From assembly GCA_900553865.1 (NCBI GenBank), contig USFC01000023.1:1-19408 (forward strand): a stretch of 19,408 bases of DNA. Direction: 5' to 3'. Of this stretch, positions 15,378-19,408 are shown one piece after another. Each line of letters begins with the position of its first letter. Position 1 is the first letter of the stretch. The DNA is from an uncultured Clostridium sp. (GTDB lineage: Bacteria > Bacillota > Clostridia > TANB77 > CAG-508). The position numbers were made by a program, and so were the translations under genes. The notes under the pieces were generated by a model, which did no database searches, was not told where the DNA came from, and saw only the letters and a list, made by a program, of their open reading frames with translations.

Positions 15378-16574
15378 TTATCGTAGAACTCTAAACCATG
15401 AGAAAAATACCGTTTCGAACATATTGCTTAAGTTTATTTTCTTTACAGTGTTTGCTGCTATTAAATTTGTATAACCTATTTGCTCACCATCTAGCATATA
15501 TCTTACCTCTCCTATTTTGTCGCCTCCTTGTATTGGTGAGTTTACATATTCTGGAATATTTACTATTTCTTCCACATTTCTTTCCTTTCCTTTTGGTAGT
15601 AAACAACCGCTGTCTTGTTCATAATTAACTTCTACCAAACTTTCTACTCCTTTGTTTACTGGCACACTTTTTACTCTATTTCCTTTTTTAGCAAATTGAA
15701 TATATGAATAATTGTTAAAGCCATAATCTAATAGTTTTTGTGCTTCCGCAAACCTAACTTTTGTAGATGGTGCTTTCATTATAACGGCAATAAGTGAAAG
15801 GTCATTTTTTGTTGCGCTTGCTGACAAATTGTACAAGGCTAAGCCTGTTGAACCGGTTTTTAAACCTGTTGCGCCTTTATAGTTTCTTATTAACTTATTT
15901 GTATTTGTAAGTTCAGATTTTCCATCTCTTAAGGTATCTGTCCATATTGTTGTGTATTTTTTTATTGTAGGATGTTTTTGCAATAGCTCTCTTGACATTA
16001 ATGAAATATCGTAGCTAGAAGTTACATGGCCGTCTTCATCTAACCCATGGCAATTTTTAAAACAGGTATCTTTCATTCCTAATTCTCGTGCCTTAGCATT
16101 CATTTTTTCTACAAACGCCTCTGTTGACCCTGCCAAAAATTCTGCCATTGCTACTGTACAGTCATTTGCTGAAACTACACATATTGCTTTCAACATTTCG
16201 TCTACTGTTAGCTCTTCTCTTACGTCTAACCAAATTTGTGAGCCTCCCATTTTACTTGCATTTTCACTACATGGAACTTTATCTGTTAATGAAATTTTTC
16301 CACTATCTAGTGCTTCCATTATAAGTAACACACTCATTACTTTTGTAACAGACGCTGGCCTTAGCTGCTCATGTGAATTTTTTTCATACAAAATTTTTCC
16401 AGTAGTTTGTTCTATTAATATACAACTTGGTGATTCTAAATTTAAATTCACTTCTTCTGTTGGAGTTACACTTGTATATACAGAATCATCACTCCAAATA
16501 AAGCTTGTTGATGCTAGACTAGTGGTTGTTAATAAAAGAATAATTGCTAAACATATGTATAATATTTTTTTCAT
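15378..16574 (-). CDS. D-alanyl-D-alanine carboxypeptidase, peptidase S11 (DacF/PBP5 type)
   Basis: This class removes the terminal D-Ala from peptidoglycan stem peptides outside the cell. A signal peptide spans about residues 1-22. The three catalytic motifs are present: S75-V-T-K78 (PASVTKVM), S135-A-N137 (VVSANDC) and K239-T-G241 (GLKTGSTG). The PBP5-type C-terminal domain follows. The end (NMFETVFFSWFRVLR) is an amphipathic, aromatic helix suited to membrane attachment. The 398-residue length is normal. The ATG at 16574 has GAGG eight bases upstream. It lies downstream of ytfJ behind a terminator. A candidate promoter, TTGAAA-N17-TATTAA, lies just after that terminator on the minus strand. 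A sporulation role like that of DacF is possible given the neighbours but not shown. Confidence 0.95.
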   Translation of the reverse strand: MKKILYICLAIILLLTTTSLASTSFIWSDDSVYTSVTPTEEVNLNLESPSCILIEQTTGKILYEKNSHEQLRPASVTKVMSVLLIMEALDSGKISLTDKVPCSENASKMGGSQIWLDVREELTVDEMLKAICVVSANDCTVAMAEFLAGSTEAFVEKMNAKARELGMKDTCFKNCHGLDEDGHVTSSYDISLMSRELLQKHPTIKKYTTIWTDTLRDGKSELTNTNKLIRNYKGATGLKTGSTGLALYNLSASATKNDLSLIAVIMKAPSTKVRFAEAQKLLDYGFNNYSYIQFAKKGNRVKSVPVNKGVESLVEVNYEQDSGCLLPKGKERNVEEIVNIPEYVNSPIQGGDKIGEVRYMLDGEQIGYTNLIAANTVKKINLSNMFETVFFSWFRVLR

Positions 16575-16676
16575 ACTATTAACCTCTTTTTTACAAATTT
16601 CAACTATTTTTAGTCTTAATTTTTTGCTTGCATTTTGTTAGTTAATAATATATATGAAAATATTTTTCAAATATGT

Positions 16677-16708
16677 AAAAAAAATGGGGGAATATTATTC
16701 TTCCCCAT
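16677..16708 (-). terminator. Intrinsic terminator after ytfJ
   Basis: Minus strand ATGGGGAA (16708-16701), loop, TTCCCCCAT (16692-16684, one bulged base), then eight Ts. It closes the transcript ending with ytfJ. Confidence 0.85.
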
Positions 16709-16749
16709 ATTTTTCGTCATACTCTCTTTGTGCATCTACTTTATATTTT

Positions 16750-17265
16750 TTATATTTTGGGATGAATTTTATTTGGAACAACTACTGTATTATTTGGTAT
16801 ATTGCTATTTTTTTCCGTTCTACTTCTTTCATTTTCATTGCTATTTGTTTCTTTTTTGCATAACTTATTGTTCAATATTTGATTGGTTTTTTCTAACAAA
16901 TCTGGTACATAGTCTAATAGTCTATCTACTGCTGAGCTGTGGCTTACAGGTAACAATTTGACATTTTCTCCTTGTATTACTAAAAATGCTACTGGAGTAA
17001 TGCTAACTCCTGCTCCACTTCCGCCACCAAAAGGTAATTTGTATTGAATTTGCTCATCTTTGTCTTTTCTGCTATATTCATCTATTGCTTCTGCTTTAAA
17101 TTCGCTTCCCCCTGCCGCAAATCCAAAACCTACTTTTGAGATTGGAATTATAACAATATTGTTAGCCGTTTCTATTGGCTCCCCTATTATAGTATTTACA
17201 TCTACCATTTCTCTTATGCTATTCATTGCTGTAAGCATAAGACCTTCTATTGGATGACTGTTCAT
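16750..17265 (-). CDS. ytfJ: GerW/YtfJ family sporulation protein
   Basis: YtfJ (GerW) is a spore-associated protein of Firmicutes needed for normal germination in Bacillus. The 171 residues match the family: MNSHPIEGLMLTAMNSIREM, DVNTIIGEPIET, SKVGFGFAAGGSEF, then FGGGSGAGVSITPVAFLV and the leucine-rich tail PDLLEKTNQI. The last 40 residues are polar and low in complexity. The start at 17265 fits the family and has AAGGGAAG upstream. It lies inside the end of the DUF2953 gene, a 47-base overlap implying coupled translation. The DUF2953-ytfJ order is the same as ytfI-ytfJ of Bacillus subtilis. The presence of this gene is the main evidence here that the organism forms spores. Confidence 0.95.
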   Translation of the reverse strand: MNSHPIEGLMLTAMNSIREMVDVNTIIGEPIETANNIVIIPISKVGFGFAAGGSEFKAEAIDEYSRKDKDEQIQYKLPFGGGSGAGVSITPVAFLVIQGENVKLLPVSHSSAVDRLLDYVPDLLEKTNQILNNKLCKKETNSNENERSRTEKNSNIPNNTVVVPNKIHPKI

Positions 17266-17890
17266 TTTTATTACTTCCCTTCTTTACAAAATTTAACATA
17301 CTAAAAATAATATGTACAATTTCAACGTAAATTATACCGTCAAAATAAATATAGTATTCATTTTTATTTTGGTATTTTGGATTTACTAAAAAAGAACAGT
17401 TTTCTATGTCTTTTATTTTTGTTATATGTGGCAATATTATGCCTACTATGCTTGAAATTGCGGCCGTTAAATATGAAGTAAGTACAGCATCTGTAGTTCC
17501 TATATTTATACTTAATTTTATGTTTTTTATTTTTACTTGTATCTTTTTTATAAAGTTAATTAATTTAAAATAAATTTGCTTCTTACTAGTTGTATTTCCT
17601 ATTTTTTCTAAATCTATTTTAGGCATTTTTTGTTTATTTAAAATTTGCTTTAATTTTTTATCATTTAAGTTTACCCACAAAAACGTGAATTTACCAAATA
17701 ATTTTACTGAAATTTTAATATTTTTTACTTCAAAATTACTTTGTACTTTTTCACTTTTTTCGCCTATTCTTTTTTCTTTATTGTGCAAAGTTAAACTTTC
17801 TATTTTTATTTGAATTGTAGAAAGTAGTAGCATTGTTAGTATAAAAAATATTATTATTATAATTCCTAGAAAAATAAAAACTAATACCAT
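17219..17890 (-). CDS. DUF2953 protein, YtfI-like
   Basis: A 223-residue protein with one N-terminal membrane segment (about residues 2-24) and a Lys-rich middle. The family hallmark is NIGTTDAVLTSYLTAAISSI near residues 129-150, followed by a P-x-Y stretch (VNPKYQ). No activity is known. It precedes ytfJ, overlapping it by 47 bases, as in many spore formers, so a sporulation-linked role is likely. The ATG at 17890 follows AAGGAG at the ideal distance. Its own frame ends in a polar tail (NEQSSNRRSYAYSNE) encoded by the overlap. Confidence 0.88.
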   Translation of the reverse strand: MVLVFIFLGIIIIIFFILTMLLLSTIQIKIESLTLHNKEKRIGEKSEKVQSNFEVKNIKISVKLFGKFTFLWVNLNDKKLKQILNKQKMPKIDLEKIGNTTSKKQIYFKLINFIKKIQVKIKNIKLSINIGTTDAVLTSYLTAAISSIVGIILPHITKIKDIENCSFLVNPKYQNKNEYYIYFDGIIYVEIVHIIFSMLNFVKKGSNKNEQSSNRRSYAYSNE

Positions 17891-17960
17891 ATTTTCTTCT
17901 CCTTAGTATTAGTTTTTCCTTTTGTATATTTTTTAAACTTTATTTTTTCTTATTGTTAGC

Positions 17961-18719
17961 TTATGCCCTTTTTCTTTTAGCTTTTTCTACAACTATATCC
18001 CCAAATAATTCTTCTTGAGTAGTTATTACTTTGCTTCTTCTTGATAGCTCTAATAAACCTGTAAATGCTGTTACTACTTCATTTTTATTGCTTGCTGAAA
18101 CTTTATATAATTTGTTAAATACAAACTTTGGCTTTTTTAATAATTCTCTAAACATTTCTTTTACTTTACTTCCTACTGTATATGTATCTGTAATAGCTAT
18201 TTTTTCAATATTTTTTGCATTTTGATTTAGACGATTTTTGTTGTTTTCTATAACTTGTGCATACAAACTTACAATTATATCTTTTTTGTATTCCTTTTCT
18301 AATTTTTGCTTTGGTAATTCTATACTTTCTTGCAATTTAAAACATCTTTTATTGTTTTGGATATACATTTCTCTTAGTTTTTTAGATATTTCTTTATATT
18401 TCTTATATTCTATAATTCTTTGCAATAGTTCTTCTTCTGTTAATTCTTTTTCATCTTCAACTTCTGTTGGCAATAGGCTTTTAGATTTTATATATAAAAG
18501 AGTTGATGCCATGATTAAAAATTCACTAGTAACTTCTAAATTCATTTCTTCCATTTGACTTATATATGAAATGTATTGGTCTGTTATTTCATTTATTTTT
18601 ATATCATATATATCCATTTTATTTTTTTCAATTAAATGACATAATAAGTCAAGTGGTCCTTCAAAATTTTCTATTTTAATTGCATATTTGCTTGTTTCTA
18701 ATGCTAACACATTTTGCAT
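17961..18719 (-). CDS. scpA: Segregation and condensation protein A
   Basis: ScpA is the kleisin that bridges the heads of the SMC dimer and, with ScpB, compacts and separates chromosomes. The 252 residues carry the N-terminal SMC-binding helices (FEGPLDLLCHLIEKNKMDIY, then EITDQYISYI). The conserved FLIMASTLLYIKSKSLLP comes next, then a variable middle and the C-terminal winged helix (VVTAFTGLLELSRRSKVITT). The length is normal. The ATG at 18719 has GAGG seven bases upstream. It lies between recX and the DUF2953 gene in one direction. scpB, its usual neighbour, is not next to it and is not in the window. Confidence 0.96.
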   Translation of the reverse strand: MQNVLALETSKYAIKIENFEGPLDLLCHLIEKNKMDIYDIKINEITDQYISYISQMEEMNLEVTSEFLIMASTLLYIKSKSLLPTEVEDEKELTEEELLQRIIEYKKYKEISKKLREMYIQNNKRCFKLQESIELPKQKLEKEYKKDIIVSLYAQVIENNKNRLNQNAKNIEKIAITDTYTVGSKVKEMFRELLKKPKFVFNKLYKVSASNKNEVVTAFTGLLELSRRSKVITTQEELFGDIVVEKAKRKRA

Positions 18720-18791
18720 ATTTAATCCTCATTTCCCTTTGCTTAAAATTATTACTTTTTACTATCTTTGCTTTTCATAGGTATTTATATT

Positions 18792-19244
18792 TTATTTTTC
18801 CATTTTTTCCATTGCATTTCTTATGCTTTCTTCGCTATAGCCTTTTTTTAGTAAGTATCCTTTTATTTGTGCTTCGTCTAAGCTCGAACTTTTTCTAAGA
18901 ACTATATTATCTGCTGATTTTTGTTCATATTCTTCTAATTTTTCACTGTTTTTAGAAATATAATCTTCTATCATAGAACTTGAAATACCCTTTGCTGCCA
19001 ACTTATATTTCATTTCCTTTATAGATAAATTTCTAAGGGCCATATATTCATTTACAGCCCTTTTTATGTAGTTTTCGTCACTTATATAGCCATTTTCTTT
19101 TAGTTCTTCTATGATGTCTTCTAGCATATTTTCTTCTATTGTTGGTTTAAATTTTGTTTTTATTTCTTTAATAGTTCTTTTTTTATATATTACATATTTT
19201 AATACTTTCGTTTTTTCTCTATCATATTCTTCTATGCTATACAC
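18792..19244 (-). CDS. recX: RecX regulatory protein
   Basis: RecX binds inside the RecA filament and limits or remodels it. The 150 residues are three-helix repeats typical of the family (AVNEYMALRNLSIKEMKYKL, AAKGISSSMIEDY, GYLLKKGYSEESIRNAMEKM). It is somewhat short compared with Bacillus RecX (about 260) but usual for clostridial members. The start is GTG at 19244 with GAGG eight bases upstream. The recA stop lies four bases before it, so the two are co-transcribed and probably translationally coupled. Confidence 0.93.
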   Translation of the reverse strand: MYSIEEYDREKTKVLKYVIYKKRTIKEIKTKFKPTIEENMLEDIIEELKENGYISDENYIKRAVNEYMALRNLSIKEMKYKLAAKGISSSMIEDYISKNSEKLEEYEQKSADNIVLRKSSSLDEAQIKGYLLKKGYSEESIRNAMEKMEK

Positions 19245-19247
19245 TTA

Positions 19248-19408
19248 TTATTCCTCTTCTTCGTTTTCGTTTGAATCTTCTCCAAGACTCTTTTCAAAGG
19301 CTTCATTAAAGTTTGCTCTTATTTTTTCTTCTACTTCTTTTGCTATTTCTGGATTATCTTGTAAATATTTTTTTACATTTTCTCTACCTTGTCCAATTCT
19401 TGTTCCAT
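19248..19408 (-). CDS. recA: RecA recombinase, C-terminal end (cut by window edge)
   Basis: The last 52 residues of RecA: GTRIGQGRENVKKYLQDNPE, IAKEVEEKIRANF and an acidic tail (EDSNENEEEE). The G-R-I-GQGRENV motif and the Glu-rich end are typical. The start and the ATPase core lie beyond the right edge. Two TAA codons in a row end it, directly before recX. Confidence 0.95.
   Translation of the reverse strand, partial: GTRIGQGRENVKKYLQDNPEIAKEVEEKIRANFNEAFEKSLGEDSNENEEEE

Noticed and set aside
1..19408. CRISPR arrays, tRNA and rRNA genes
   Set aside because: No regularly spaced repeats and no tRNA or rRNA signature was noticed while reading both strands; no dedicated search could be run.

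Overview
The window looks like a chromosome segment from a low-GC, spore-forming clostridium. The evidence is Gram-positive signals throughout: GAGG-type ribosome sites, GTG and TTG starts, a tRNA-sensing T-box leader, a CIRCE heat-shock operator and a GerW/YtfJ sporulation gene. The left two thirds feel Lachnospiraceae-like, but this is an impression from gene content, not a measured assignment. Almost everything is transcribed leftward (minus strand); the VanW-domain gene is the only well supported plus-strand gene.

Region by region. 1-583: the left end of an IS3-family (IS150-like) insertion sequence. Its OrfA is frameshifted and cut by the window edge, and a 16-bp hairpin upstream covers its ribosome site. 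637-2700: a CstA-type transporter behind a complete T-box leader whose best specifier codon is AUC (isoleucine). 2798-4010: cutC, then a gene-poor stretch with what may be a remnant of a DUF3737-like beta-helix gene. 4011-4729: an Hsp20 chaperone with a near-consensus promoter inside a CIRCE element. 4753-7458: two adjacent AgrC-like membrane sensor kinases. 7553-12094: a 1490-residue secreted M23 metallopeptidase with InlB-type repeats and two Cys-rich metal-site candidates, closed by a strong terminator. 12242-12295: a REP-like palindromic element overlapping the end of miaB. 12287-19408: conserved core genes: miaB, rpmE, a 53-residue membrane protein, a VanW-domain protein (plus strand), an S11 D-Ala-D-Ala carboxypeptidase, ytfJ, DUF2953 (ytfI-like), scpA, recX and the 3' end of recA.

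How the genes work together. The right-hand block combines DNA repair (recA, recX), chromosome condensation (scpA), sporulation (DUF2953-ytfJ) and cell-wall maturation (carboxypeptidase, perhaps VanW). The left-hand block is accessory: nutrient uptake under amino-acid control, stress chaperone, a sensor pair and a large wall-acting exoprotein.

The most notable candidate system is the kinase pair. One protein keeps the ATP-binding N and G boxes but has Arg where the phospho-accepting His belongs. The other keeps that His but has lost the Mg-binding Asn and the G box. Together they could form one working kinase acting in trans. No response regulator or autoinducer gene was found in the window.
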